Of a stretch of DNA of 64,000 bases, positions 39,085-51,608 are shown piece after piece. Made by a program: the position numbers and the translations under genes. This stretch comes from Anoplolepis gracilipes (Eukaryota; Arthropoda; Insecta; Hymenoptera; Formicidae): assembly GCF_047496725.1 (NCBI RefSeq), contig NC_132978.1:8343001-8407000 (forward strand), written 5' to 3'. A model generated the notes under the pieces. The model had not been told where the DNA came from, searched no databases, and worked only from the letters and a program-made list of their open reading frames with translations. Position 1 is the stretch's first letter. Each line of letters begins with the position of its first letter.

Positions 39085-41610
39085 GCTGCTGCTGAGGACT
39101 TGTAGATCTTACTGTTAATGATGGACCAGGTGGTGGCTTACTGGTAATGACAGGTTCTTCTTGGACAGTCTGATGTTGCTGGTGAGGACTGGTATGCTGC
39201 TGCTGCGTCGGAGGCTGTTGTTGCGATTGTTGTTGTGTACTTGTATGTTGATGAGGAGTTTGATGATGCGGCTGATTCATTGGAGTAGCAGAATGTACAT
39301 CTTGTTGATGCTGATGTTGTTGCTTTCGAGAAATTTGGGAAGTGTCTGACGAGTCTGCTAATTTAAATTCCGCAGCAAACTGTCTCAGTTCTGAATGTTG
39401 TTCATCTCTGCCACGTGGTGTCGGAACCTTGAAGTAAAACTTATAATCGTAAATGAGTTGTCTTTCTTTTAAAAAGGAAAATTAGTTTAAACGAGAGAAT
39501 ATATATGTGCCGTACCTTTCGATGATCTGATTTGTGTATGACCATTTGTCCTTCTACAGAATTCTGCTGTGGCAATGATGTATGTTGTTGATGTGAAGAC
39601 TGTTGCTGCTGATGAGAAGATGCAGCATTTGATTGAGGAAATGGCGCTGGTGGCGCTTTATCAGCTTGATAAACTTGTTGCCTGCCAGGTCGTTCTCGTT
39701 TCTCCGTATTTATTTTATTCGAAGGTGTTTGTTGTTGTTGCTGTGGGGGAAAGCCTACTTGTGGCATTGAGGGAGTAACTTGAGATTGTGGTTGATTCTG
39801 TTGGATTACTGTATCAAAGGAACATACAATTATCATTGAATATCCTTGTGCAGTCTTGCTCTGAAAGTAATAATTTAGATTTTTGACTATAAAAAAATTA
39901 TTATTACAGTGACTTTTATCATATATTTATAACATATAGAGTCACTATAGAGTTTTCTGAAAAATATTTACTAGATATAAAAAGATACAATAGCTGGCTG
40001 AAAATTTCTGTGTATCCAGTACATTGTTTTTTATTAATCACTAAACACATACTGTATGGTAATTTCTTATCCAATTTATAATCTATTGTACAAATGTATT
40101 TATGTAATGTAACAAAACGTTATGTCAATTTAACAGAAAAGAACTACAATACAAAGTATAATTTGTTACAGTAGCGCTCTTTTCATTTAATTCCTTGCAA
40201 AGTGTTTTAAATAAAAGTTGCAAATAAATTAATATACCTTGCTGCGATTGTGTCGTAGGTGGAGGCACGAATGGCGGCGGTGGATTATTGTACGTGACAA
40301 CCACTCCATTGGGCGGCATACCCATATTTAAAGATACTGGATGTTGCACCGAAGCATGAGCAGGCTGTACTCCAACCGATATATTCGGTTGTGGAACATT
40401 TACATTGACTGTGGACGGAGATGGTTGGCTGTAGACATTTTTATTATTTGTGGTTCCCGGCGAAGATGGAGGTTCATTGGATCTCATCAATTTGCTAGTG
40501 TTACCATTCTTCTTCTTCAATGGTGGTGGAATATATTTTCCTTCGGTGGGCCTTGTCTAAAGGTGAGTAATTATTAAGAGAGATATTCAATAGATTAAAA
40601 TAAAAATTAAAAACATTTTTTCTAACGCTTACAACAGCTGCAAATCTTTCTTCTTCATCACCATTTTCCAATTCTAATCTAGCCTTATGATTTGGTTGAG
40701 ATTCAATTTCATTAGCTATTTCAGCAGCTTTTTGTTCTTGCTCTTTATAATCTTTTGTATCTTTACGTTGAAGCTGTAAAGTATAACCAACTAATGAAGG
40801 CTCAAATGTTGTCTGAACTCCATAATCTTGTTCATTTTTACGAAACATTTCATTAACATCCCAACCATTCTGAAAATCAAAACATTTGTTATATAACTTA
40901 TTGTTTAATCGATTCATTGTCTTGTAATAAGTTTGCAAACTCACAGCAGCACCATCTAATTCTAAATCAGTTCCATTCATAGCAGTTGGTGGATCCCAAG
41001 GCTCAAGCTCTTTTTCACCAACTAAACCATTAAACTTACTAATGGCTGTATCTGTTTGAAAAGTATCTCTTATAGCATATTCCAAATCAGCATCCTTGGC
41101 AGACATAGTGACAATGTCATGTGATTTAAAAATTAATTTCTCTACTACGTTATCTGCGTTAATCTTTTCTTCTACTCGATGAGCCATTTCTAATACTACG
41201 TCAAAATTACTTGAGAACGTTCTAAATATACCCTCATATACTGAGCCATTTTGCGTTTGAATCTGTGATTCACACAAAAGAGTGTTATAATTTATTTTAA
41301 TAATTTATATATATCTATACAAATATATACATATATGTATCTGTAGTACCTGTACTACATTCCCAACATGGCCAGTGATTGCATGCATAAAATGAGCATT
41401 GTTATAGACTCCTTCTGCTACAACATTTCTCTCCTGCGGCACACGTGCCCGTGGAGATCTGAAAGAACATGTCGATTAAAAAAAACGTTATTTTGTCGTC
41501 GATATATCGCTATTGTTATAAATATTATACCTGCTATTATGATCTTGACGAGGAGAGCCAAGAGATTGGCAGTACCTGTTATTTGTACGATTCTTCCGCT
41601 TGCTATTCAT
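37797..41610 (-). CDS. Atx2: Ataxin-2 (Lsm, LsmAD, PAM2, polyQ)
   Basis: Nine exons on the minus strand: 41610-41531, 41458-41350, 41262-40945, 40869-40633, 40556-40238, 39808-39516, 39427-38912, 38808-38652 and 38329-37797 (2562 nt, 853 residues, all phases consistent). The Lsm domain is about residues 40-125 (VYNNAHFMHAITGHVGNVV through KSHDIVTMSAKDAD). LsmAD is about 145-248, with NGWDVNEMFRKNEQDYGV. A PAM2 motif that binds poly(A)-binding protein lies near 605-624 (NPNAKEFNPNAKPFTPV). A 16-Gln tract is at about 564-579, encoded mainly by CAA. The C-terminus is Pro/Gln/His-rich and ends in ILPHNQ. Ataxin-2 regulates mRNA stability and translation and, in Drosophila, circadian period translation. 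Exon 1 is open further upstream but without an in-frame ATG, so 41610 is taken as the start. Confidence 0.96.
38369..38391. repeat. (AC)n microsatellite in Atx2 intron
   Basis: Short AC run just upstream of exon 9 of Atx2, in the intron. Confidence 0.9.
39047..39094 (-). repeat. Atx2: PolyQ-coding trinucleotide tract
   Basis: Sixteen consecutive Gln codons in Atx2 exon 7, mostly CAA with three CAG at the 5' end of the coding strand. CAA-rich tracts are less prone to CAG-type expansion. Confidence 0.93.
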
Positions 41611-42430
41611 TTTGCCTGACGGTTCTTCACCAGTCGTTGGTGGATTTCTGCCGCCGGTTTGTTGGAGGCCCTCTCGTTTCTTAGTAGGGACCGGAATTTT
41701 GACTACTTTCCCGATGACTACTCGACGTCGAAAAAATCCGTTTTCTCGCCCGTGGACAACAAATCGCAGCTGCCGTTGCGTCGCGCGTGTACTCGCTTAC
41801 TCGCGACGCTTTTACGCGACGTCTTCGATAACGCGTGATCTCTCGCGGATCCGCGGAAACGTTCGACGAGCGGAGAATGAAAAAGTCGTGAGGGTCGCAA
41901 GGACTATCAACATTCACGACAGCTTTTTAGGTTATACGCAAACACAGGCTCGACAGCGAAGTAAACGCAAGGCGTGCAAATGCGGCGCGCAGTGGCGATC
42001 GGACTCGATGCGCGGATTTGGATCGCGGTTTGACAGGCGCGGGATGCTGTCACGCTGATCGCCGCTGAGATTACTACGGCGAGGAATGATCCCGCGCTGA
42101 GAAAAACACGGCGGACGCGCGCGCGTATATATGTACGTGACAGTAAGTGAGCGAGCTTAAGCGACGAAGCTGACTTTTCACAACCGATTTACCACGATCG
42201 TAGTCTCGAGTCTCGTGTCTCGACCACTGTCCACGGCTATACGTGACGTAACACAACGACGACGGACGACGGACGACGGGTGCCTCTCGAGGGAACGTAA
42301 GAAGTTGCGTGTAGAGATCGGCCGTTCGCGAATCTGACGGACTTGGGCGCTCGGAGTAGAAACAGACGTGACGATTGACGATTCGCGTGAACAACGCGTG
42401 CCAAGCACCTGCGGTGGTGTCCGCGAAAAT
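41611..42430 (-). promoter_or_regulatory. Atx2: Atx2 promoter / 5' UTR CpG-rich region
   Basis: The 800 bp upstream of the Atx2 start is G+C- and CpG-rich, unlike its surroundings, as expected for a broad housekeeping promoter and leader. Open frames on both strands here overlap each other and have no splice support. Confidence 0.55.
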
Positions 42431-43330
42431 GCGCGTTTTTATCTCTTCTTGTTTTTTAATTAATCAACATGTGGTAAAGAACTATACGACAGGCTGGTTT
42501 GCAACCTCGCAACATATGTATCTATATGTCGCCTATGTTCAATCTGAACGCGCTGACTCTTTAGATGTAGTCGCCACCTAGTGAACGTTTGCGCGACGCC
42601 TGGCCTGTCCTTAGGGATTCAATTATTATCGATGCTGCAAAACATTTGGACGCAGTCCACTTGGCCTTGCAAACGTTGTTTGATTGACCAATCAGAATAA
42701 AGACGTGCTCGGTGTAGAAGTGTGGAGATCATTTCACGGGGTTGCTTTGGAAAAATGTATATTTTTATATATTTTGAAATGTGAAAATGTGTGAATGTGA
42801 ATCGAAAACATTATCGCTCTCGTCTTCTTTAATCGTATTATTGATAGTTGAACAAATAATCGATGAGGTGAGTCCTATACTACATTTATTAAAGAAGCAA
42901 TTTCGCTCAGTTTTGCCAACCAACGATTCGAGTTTTATGCGCGGGTAAGGTAAAAGGAAATACGTCATATCGCAGTTGTACGATCGATTTTTGGAAAACG
43001 GATCTGATTATTAGCTCTAGAGATAAGTGCACTATTTTTAAAAAGAATGTCAACTTATCAAGTGACAAATTTTCTTATAAAAAAATAATCCAATTGCTTT
43101 AAGACAGTCAGTATTTTTCTTGGAAACGGTATTATTCATGGATAAAGTATTACTTCCGGAAAAGACGGAAATTTAGTCATCGCGTAAGTCAAGTACTATT
43201 CTTTAGCGTAGCAGCAATTTTTCACTTTTCCGGTATAATACATATTAATACAAAAATATTTACTTGAATGTATATAATATATAAAGGATATATAATAAAG
43301 ATATATAATATAAAGAGAAATATATATATT

Positions 43331-43372
<42 letters not shown>

Positions 43373-43902
43373 CGCGTGATTAATTGTATTTATCTTAATT
43401 AATAATATATATGTATCTCATTGGCTCGAGAAATAGTATCTTCTTCTCTATTAACCAATTAACATATAAATATAAATAAAGCAAATTTGTCATATACATG
43501 TATAACTTAATTATATAAAAAAAATTTAACGATTCTCATTCGATATTGATTATATCAAATTTAGAAAGACGAAAGTGATGATTTACATCAAATATGAAAC
43601 AAGGTATGTTAAACACAAACATAATATACACAAAGTATAGATTATTGTGTAATATAACGAGTACACATCAGCAATCGTGTAACAATTTAATCGACGTCGT
43701 TTAATAATTTATCGCTAGATGGCGATGCGTGCTCTAAATCGAATTATTTTATGTAAGTGTAAATTAATAACATAATTATTATTATTATTTGACAATTTTT
43801 GATTACGATAAGTAGTACATGTACGCATAGATTTACATTTACATTTAAAATATACTTTATTAATAACGAATTTAATATAAAATATTAAAAAATGTTTATT
43901 TC

Positions 43903-43955
<53 letters not shown>

Positions 43956-44324
43956 TTTTTTTTTTAATTATTAATTATTAATTGTGAATTTAACAATATA
44001 TTAATTTTCTACTTAAATCATTTTTTTTGTTAATTTTTAGCTTCTTTATCATGAAATATATAATGTGTTATTAATTATTATATATAATATAAAATATTAT
44101 TATAATATATATATATATATTATGATAAAAACTGATTTAAGTAAAATTAAAGATCAATATTGCTAAATTCATAATTAATAATTAAAATAATGTAATATTA
44201 GTCTAGATGTGTTGACATAAATAATTATAACAATATATGATATGTATATGATTAATGATTTATGACTTGTTATTTTAAAAATTAATGCAAGATTTTATAA
44301 TTCCTTATTTTAATTATGAAGAAT
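42431..44324. other. Intergenic, no gene seen
   Basis: AT-rich sequence with (TA)n tracts at 43333-43369 and 43908-43951. No supported coding or RNA gene. Confidence 0.55.
43908..43951. repeat. (TA)n microsatellite
   Basis: TA dinucleotide tract in intergenic DNA. Confidence 0.93.
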
Positions 44325-44834
44325 TTATATTTGGAACAATTTATTGATAGATCTAGATCTGCGATATCTTTCATTTTCATCGACGTCGTAAATTGCATTG
44401 AGCTTGCGAATAATGTTCTTTGTTCTGTCGTAAACAAAATTGTCTATTAGCCCCAAAACATTGACGAATTCAATTATCTTCTCAAATCCACGATTTATTT
44501 TTTCGGATCTTTCAGCATCTGATATAGCTTCTTGAGATTCGTCTTTTTTCGATAATCCTGCGGATCTTGCGGACAGTTTTTGGACTTTATTCTCTGCAGC
44601 AGTGTGTGCAAATAATATCTGTTTAGTAAAGTTGTCATTAGTGAAATAATATAACAAAGGATGTGTATATATATATATTGAAATAAAGATTTTTTCAATA
44701 TTTTATATTATTTTTATATTAAATTCGTTAATAATAATTAATGTATATACTTTTTCACTTAGTCTTACCATGCATATAACAAAGATTAGAAGAAATATAT
44801 TTATTTTAATCAAACTCATCTGGTTAATATTCAT
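44325..44834 (-). CDS. Small secreted protein, 119 aa, unknown family
   Basis: Two exons on the minus strand, 44834-44769 and 44618-44325 (360 nt), with donor ATG/GTAAGAC and acceptor AAACAG, phase 0. The first 25-30 residues form a signal peptide: a Lys-containing start, then a hydrophobic core INIFLLIFVICM continuing ILFAHTAA. The mature part is charged, mostly helical, has no Cys, and ends with a dibasic stretch (RYRRSRSINKLFQI) that could be a processing site. A TATA box lies about 120 bp upstream of the ATG. I do not recognise the family. It is divergent from the secreted gene at 45971. A second in-frame ATG at codon 6 could also serve as start. Confidence 0.75.
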
Positions 44835-44952
44835 ATTTTACAAATTTTCGTACTTTACAAAAATGAAAATTGATAAAAATAAAGTTTATACACTCTCATT
44901 GATTCAATATCGAGTCGTTAACCAACAATGGAATGATTTAGCAATTTCCATC

Positions 44953-44961
44953 CTTTTATAA
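44953..44961 (-). promoter_or_regulatory. TATA box of the 119-aa secreted protein gene
   Basis: TTATAAAAG on the minus strand, about 120 bp before the ATG, leaving a leader of roughly 90 nt. Confidence 0.65.
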
Positions 44962-45813
44962 GAAATTTGCGCCTATGTACTACTCAGCAATATTGCGTGG
45001 AAGGACAAAATATTTGCCACTCCATTAATATTTTTGTATTTTAAAATTAAGTTTATACTACAAATAAAATATTTAATTTTACTAGAATAACCTCAATATA
45101 ATAAATAATTAATTCTAAACTAATTAAATGTTATAGAACGTTTTGTTAATTGAAACTGATAAATATTTGACAACATACGGATTTAGGTCATATCGAATTG
45201 GGGAATTTTTCTTGTCGTAAATATATTTCGTCGACTTATGTTACCACAGTGTGAAATCAAGTGGAATCCGCTGATTGCGTATAATCAGTTGTTTTGTTGT
45301 CACCTATTACTAAATTTAATGCCATGATTAAACAATAATGATTTTCGGATTGCATTATACATCAGAGACACGGCTATTTATTATAATTCTTATTTATTTT
45401 TTTACTTATTAAACCTTAAAATTGCATCAAATATATCATTTTTATATATACAAAAGTATTTTCTTTTTTTAAATATTTGAGATTAATATTATAATTGTCA
45501 AATATGTAATTAAAATTTATACTTATAAAGTTAAATATTTTTTTTTAAATTTAAACACTGACAAATTTAAAAAAGATTTTTTTATTATTAAAATATTGTT
45601 ATTTATAACAAAATATATGTCTATTCTTAAAAAATTAATATTCACTATTAATAACAGATTAATTTGTTATCAATCTTTGGTTTGAACTTTATTAATTTGT
45701 TAATTTAAAATTAAATTATGTAAAATAATTTCTGAAGTATGATATTGATGGTGCATACTTTCAATGGTATTGTTTGAATGCGGAAATTTTATTCTTCAAC
45801 ATCAATAAAATTG

Positions 45814-45821
45814 TATATAAG
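45814..45821 (+). promoter_or_regulatory. TATA box of the 101-aa secreted protein gene
   Basis: TATATAAG on the plus strand about 155 bp upstream of the ATG at 45971. Confidence 0.6.
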
Positions 45822-45970
45822 TCGAGAATTTTCAAATATACACATATTTGTATGAAATTTGGTAAACATCGCACTCAGTGGCGATAATTCAGGAAATAAT
45901 TTTTATATACTTGCTTATTTTTATGTTACCGAATCTTCGTATTCGCGTTAGCGTAGTTCGTGCAGTGAAT

Positions 45971-46440
45971 ATGAATTTCCATTCAATTCATGGATATCAC
46001 TTTTTATTTTACATTTACGCTGTATTGTTGTTGACGGTTCACACAGTAAGTATATACATAAATTTAATATGTAATATTGCAGGTAATAAATTTATCAGCA
46101 AATTTATTAGTAAATTTATTGATAAATTTATTATTTGCATATTATTTATCTTTAATATTGATATTAATTTATTATAACTTACGTTATTTTTTTCTTTATA
46201 TTTTTCAAGTCATTTAGATTTACCGATACCTACGCTATCCTGATCAAGTCAGAAAAAAGTAGTTTTAAACCTATAAACTACATGACTTCAAAAATTATGG
46301 GTACAGTCGTCAAAACCATTTCATCCATTGATCGGTTTTCGCATATCTCGTGGATGAAACCGACCAAATCAAAGTTAACAGTCGTACGGCCAATCAACAC
46401 TTATCGTCAAAGTGGTGACAACGTCTCTTTTGAAGAATAA
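45971..46440 (+). CDS. Small secreted protein, 101 aa, unknown family
   Basis: Two exons, 45971-46045 (donor ACA/GTAAGT) and 46210-46440 (acceptor TTTTTCAAG, TAA stop), 306 nt in continuous phase. The first exon encodes almost exactly a signal peptide (residues 1-25, hydrophobic core FLFYIYAVLLLTV). The mature protein of about 76 residues is rich in Ser, Thr, Lys and Ile, lacks Cys, and ends in VSFEE. No family is recognised. In-frame upstream codons exist, including an ATG near 45924, but the chosen ATG gives a clean signal peptide. A TATA box precedes it. It is transcribed divergently from the 119-aa secreted gene. Confidence 0.72.
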
Positions 46441-46917
46441 GATTGCCAATATTTTTCTTACAAACCAGATAAGATTTCGTTAATTTATTTGCTGTGTGTT
46501 AATTGAATACGTAATGAATAATTTTGATACTAAAAAAATATATCTCATCAACTGATATTAATTTTGATATTATATTATTTATATATAATTGTGCAATATG
46601 CAACAGGATTCATAGAATAAAAAATAAAAGTATCGTGGCAATATATCAAATAACTTTAAACGGAGAATCGTAAAAATTAACAAAATAAGATTAAATCATC
46701 AACAACTAAAAATCTTATCTCAATAATGCATAGTAACAGTATAGGTTTTAAAGAAATAAAGATAAATAATTTCAAGTGCTTTTATTAATAACCATTAGTT
46801 GTATGCAGTTCATGATATAATGTGATATTATGTTGGTTGAATGAAAATTCGATTTATCCGCATGTGTTTGTTCAAGATATTAGCGCGCGAGTAATTCACT
46901 GTGTGATTTATTTCATT

Positions 46918-48692
46918 TTATGGTTGCGGCGTTGTTGCTTGCTGCAATTGATTATTCAAATTCTGAGAAGCAGTTACGGCGATGTCTATCGCCTGCTTGG
47001 TCAACTTGGCGATACCCTCTTGCACTTTTGCAGAATTCTCACTGATAGCCTTAGCCGTCTTCTCGGATTCTGTTACAATAGTTTGAACTCCCTCCTGGAA
47101 TTTAGTACCCAACTGATTAATCTGTTCTGTGGTCTCGGAATTAATGTTTAATTTATCGACAGCTTCAGACAGTTTGCTCTTCAAGTCCGTCCAGATATTC
47201 TCTAACTCCGGGTTCTTGGTCTTGACCTAGAAACGATCATGCGTATAATTAGACATATCTCAGATTTTAAAAGACAAAGTTTAAAAAAAAAATAATTAAT
47301 GACATTGAAAGGTTCTTGAAACTTTTTATAAAATAAACGTTGTTGAAGATGAGCAAATATAGATAACGGATAATGGATAACGTAAAAACGCATATTTAGT
47401 TTTATATAATAACTCGTTTAATTTCTAGCAGATATTATTATACCAAAACAAAATACGTAATAAAAAGTTGAGATAATAATATACTAAACTTCCTGTTTTT
47501 GTTACTCTTGTTGTCTAAATTACTTGATTCGTTGACCTTCGACTCGTGATATCATTTAAACAATTTTAAATGTTCATAGTCGGCTATAATGAATTGGGTA
47601 CGCCTATATGTGTACCAGATATAAACTGTACGTAACTTTAGACATTCTTTAGTAACATTAATATAGCGAATAATTTTGTGACATGTTTTATGTTGTAATT
47701 GATATAATTGTCTAATGAGAAGAGAAAAAAAAGAAAATAATATTTTATATTTAGGATTTGCACGAGTTCTTGCATTTTATAAATAGAAAAATAATAAGAA
47801 ACGTGTTAATTAATCATTTATACTTGTGATTGTTTTTATTTGTTTACAGTCATTATAATAATATTGAAATGTTCTAATAGTCTAACGCATCGAAAATTTT
47901 TTAGCAGTATTAATATTTTATGAATATGAATACATAAATTACATTATACAATTTCTTTTTTATTACAATTATATGTAATTTATTGTTATCTATTTTGATA
48001 CGTATATTTATATTATTTATTTCTTATGGACTGATTTAAAACTGATAAATCGGTTTTTTCTCTTGCTAACTTTTTTCAAATATATAATCTTCTACGTGCA
48101 GAATTAGATGATGCGTTGACTTTTTGTTTCTAATTTTAAAAATGCGTCTCTAGGTAGACGAGGTTGCGTGTTGATACTGCAAACAAATAAATCAATCTTT
48201 AATCTCTATTGCGAATGTGCAAGTAAAAGAGAACAGGCGTAACACACATCTATCGAACGAACAATTTTAATCAAATCAAAGTCGCTTTAAATATTTAAAC
48301 ATTTATCTTTATGCGCGTGATCACGATGTTACAATAATATATATTCAATATGAGAAACAAATAAAACGTATTTTTATTATTATACGTTTATTAGTATTGC
48401 TTACCTCTTCGGTCACGTTCTTGATGTATTCATTAAGATTATTAACAAAATTGCTGCTTTGCTCCCTAAATGTGTTCAAAATTTCGTCCTGCTTAGGTAG
48501 ATTAGGTAGATGTTCCTGAATTTGAGTGCCAAAATTACTAATGGCAGCCTTGGCTTCTTGGATGCGATTAGCTAAGGCCGATTCTAGACTATCAGTGGTA
48601 GTCTGCTGGTTTTCGACATTGCTGGCTGGTACAACTTTGCCCTCAGCTGCGATCAGAAAGACGGCTAGAATAAATGAGACTAAGCACTTCAT
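46918..48692 (-). CDS. apoLp-III: Apolipophorin-III-like lipid-binding protein
   Basis: Exons on the minus strand are 48692-48405 and 47226-46918 (597 nt, 198 residues), joined in phase 0 (GAG/GTAAGC donor, TTTCTAG acceptor), with an intron of about 1.2 kb. Signal peptide: MKCLVSFILAVFLIAAEG. The mature protein is Cys-free and made of amphipathic helices rich in Gln, Glu, Asn, Lys and Ala. Blocks such as SALANRIQEAKAAISNFGTQ and TKFQEGVQTIVTESEKTAKA fit the exchangeable apolipophorin III family in length, composition and helical periodicity. Such proteins bind lipophorin particles in hemolymph, carry diacylglycerol and take part in immune recognition. A strong TATA box lies about 70 bp upstream of the ATG. 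Family assignment is by pattern, without a search. Confidence 0.85.
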
Positions 48693-48760
48693 CTTGCGTT
48701 GATGTTGTCTTCTTGGTCAGTCAGGAAACGACTAATGCATACGATAGATATCGCAGTCCC

Positions 48761-48768
48761 TTTTATAG
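48761..48768 (-). promoter_or_regulatory. apoLp-III: TATA box of the apoLp-III-like gene
   Basis: CTATAAAAGG on the minus strand about 70 bp upstream of the ATG, leaving a short leader of about 40 nt. Confidence 0.75.
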
Positions 48769-49745
48769 GCGTTTCTTATCGAAGAGGGCAAAGTGCTTAA
48801 TATCTCATTTTGACGACAACGACCTGCATTTTTCTTTACATACTAACGTTACATTTTTTTAAAATAATACTTTCTATCTAAATTTTTATTTGCTTCAAGA
48901 TGTACAATATTACTCAGATAAAAAGATAAAGATGAGTCTAAATATTCTAATATTTTACAATTATTTAGAATTATATTTCTGTGATTATTGCTTGTAAAGA
49001 CAAACAAATAAAAGAAAAAGTATTTATTATTGCATACATCGCACATTACTTCATTACTTATTATGACTATGTTACTTTTTTAAATGTTGAGAATTTTATT
49101 TCTCTGTATTAAAAGATAACGTTATGTGTAATTATAAATAATGTTATGTGTGCAATTATAAGTATTAATTTTATAATCATAAATAATATAAAAAAATTTT
49201 TAGTTATATTTTTATAATATACATATAAATTTATTAAAAATTATTGATTGTGAGTATTATTCGCTTGACATAAATTATTACCATACATTTTCAGCGACGG
49301 TCAAGTTAAAAAAAATATGCATCAAATAATAATAATAATTTCTTTATTAAAAATGCATAACAATAAATTTTTATTAAGATTATTGTTTTAAAGCATACAT
49401 TTTCATAAATATTTTTATATAGAATTTATAGAAATTTATAAAAATATCTATAAAAACATTTATGAAAAAGTACTGTTTCTTACATATTTATTTAAAAAAT
49501 ATGCTACATATACAAGAGCTGTAACAAATATTTATAACATGTCTATAATTTTAGTTTGTTATTTTAAAATTTCAAGTTAGGTATCTGATCTTTTAAACCT
49601 TCCTTCTAATTTGAACTCATTTCGAGTTTACGCGATAAGGAACATTTTATCAAGAAATGTTTTTCCTAACAATAAGATTTGCACTATTTAAGACTAAAAG
49701 AAAACCTTGTGTGTGGAAAAAATCTCTGGAAAGAAAAATTGTTTT

Positions 49746-49807
49746 AAAGCATACATTTTCATAAATAAAGCTTTTTAATGCGAAATATTTATGAAAATGT
49801 ATGTTTT
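49746..49807. repeat. Short near-perfect hairpin
   Basis: Arms 49746-49767 and 49786-49807 are complementary over 22 nt with one G-U-compatible mismatch, around an 18-nt loop. Part of the same sequence recurs at 49384-49410. It could be a MITE remnant or a small hairpin RNA. Confidence 0.7.
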
Positions 49808-50419
49808 AATTATCGATTAGAAAAATATTACATCTTTTTAATGCAAAATTATATTCTACATTTTCTTATAACGTCTTTACATATTTACATTTTCTATTCT
49901 CATATCTTAAGCTTGCTAAACAAAACTAACTAATTTTATGCAATAATTTAGACAAATGTTTTTTTAATTTAATCCAGTTGTCTGATATTTTGTTGGTATG
50001 ACAAAAAAATCTTCTATGCAATTATTTAAATGTAAGTTTCATCTAATGTGATTCGAAACAAATTGATTAATGATTTTGGACGTGCCACGAAAAGATCAAA
50101 GTTCAAGGGGAGATCAAAATTATTATCAGTTTTAGTTGGCATTCATTCCTCGCGCTCTGTGATACGTTACATCAACCGGATAAAGATATGCTCTAACGAA
50201 AATACATGTATATTTATATATATATATGTGTGTGTGTGTGTGCATATGCATACATAAATTGCTGACTACGCAATGACGGTTCACATTTTTTAAAAGTACA
50301 GGGCAGAGATTATACATTTTTTTCAAACATTATTTATCCAACATATATTATATTGAATCTCTCCTATACATATAACCTTGAATATCAGATTTAATCATTG
50401 CACTTGTATTGTAAATTAC

Positions 50420-50422
<3 letters not shown>

Positions 50423-50470
<48 letters not shown>
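50423..50470. repeat. (TA)n microsatellite
   Basis: TA dinucleotide tract. Confidence 0.93.
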
Positions 50471-50475
<5 letters not shown>

Positions 50476-51502
50476 TGAATTAAAAGAATTATCAGTTCTA
50501 TTTAATATAAAATCGAATTCTTCAAATAATTATAATCAGAAATTTAAATTTAAGTTTTATTTTATTTTTCTTTTATAATTAGTAGCAAAAAAATAATTTA
50601 TTTCCTCGTAATAGACGTTTACAAAATTGTGCTAATATATTCGAAAACATATAATATTTATATATAAGTATGTTATAAATGAGATATATTTAAGAAAAAA
50701 TATATGCAGAAGTAAATTCTCTTTAATTTCTTAATATCGCGAAGATATTTATTTTATTTACGACTCACGTAAAATATATGTATGCGAACACACTTGCATA
50801 TTCTAGGTAAAGCAATGTTTGTATAACCTTTTAGTGATATGACAAGTTATTTACTTAACTATTATTGATTATTAAAAGGTTTGACTTAATTGATACAATT
50901 TTCCCGAAATATTAATGAAATATTACTTCGCGATACTGTGTTTTTTCCTTATATATAAATATCAAAAAGTGTTATGTAACTTGTGAGCCAATTTAAAACT
51001 GCAAATGCTTACAGTCTGCTTGTGATATTATATTATCGAATATAATGTGGAGTGAATATAAAATAATTTCGTTTATAATATCTAACATATATACATATAT
51101 AATATCTTTTTTATTTTATTAAACATTTTACAGTTACACGTTGAAGTAAAACTTAACTTTATTACAATGTTAACGCATCTATTTTAATGGGCTAATTTTG
51201 ATAAACATTACATAATTTTATGAATGAGAATGTCGTTAAAGTGAAGAGGCCATTTAAGAGAATTAATAATCAATATAAGTCTGAACAATATGATATATAT
51301 ATGTGTATGTGTGTGCGTATGTGTGCGTGTGGGTTTGTTGTGTGTGTATGTGTGTTGTAAACTTTAAGTCTTAATTTTAACTCGGTAAAATGCCTAACTG
51401 TTAGAAACAATATCAACAATATTTGAGAAAGTATTTATCGTATATATCGAACATATTATTTTTGATTGAATGTATAATTTAAATTATATTTGCTAAAACC
51501 GA

Positions 51503-51592
51503 TTATTCAGTCAAATCGTTAAGAGTATTCTTGGCATATTCTGTTATATTTTCTAGTATTTTATCAATTTTGTTTCGATCCTCTAAAGTATT
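51503..51592 (-). pseudogene. Coding-like fragment downstream of the Lys/Glu-rich gene
   Basis: Just after the stop at 51609 a 29-codon open stretch in a different frame reads like the same protein type (DRNKIDKILENITEYAKNTL and on to DLTE, then TAA). Its ITEYAKNTLNDL resembles ITDLTKYAKIFFEGL of the upstream protein. A stop lies between the two and any intron would be only about 24 nt, so it looks like a C-terminal piece cut off by a frameshift or an old tandem copy. Confidence 0.4.
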
Positions 51593-51608
51593 CTAGTCAA
51601 TTCTACCT

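Larger units (their letters stand above)
48780..51502. other. Intergenic, no gene seen
   Basis: AT-rich DNA with small hairpins near 49385-49475 and 49746-49807 and a (TA)n tract at 50423-50470. A CT/GT-rich microsatellite lies near 51300-51357. No coding region is supported. Confidence 0.55.

Noticed and set aside
40870..40944. Reading Atx2 exons 3 and 4 as one uninterrupted exon
   Set aside because: The extra 25 codons are absent from the LsmAD family pattern and are bounded by GTGAGT and TTTTCAG, so they are a short intron that happens to stay open.
41600..42408. Several frames on both strands upstream of Atx2
   Set aside because: CpG-rich leader or promoter; the frames overlap each other and lack splice support.
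51584..51607. A 24-nt intron joining the Lys/Glu-rich gene to its downstream fragment
   Set aside because: Too short for a spliceosomal intron; a frameshift remnant is more likely.
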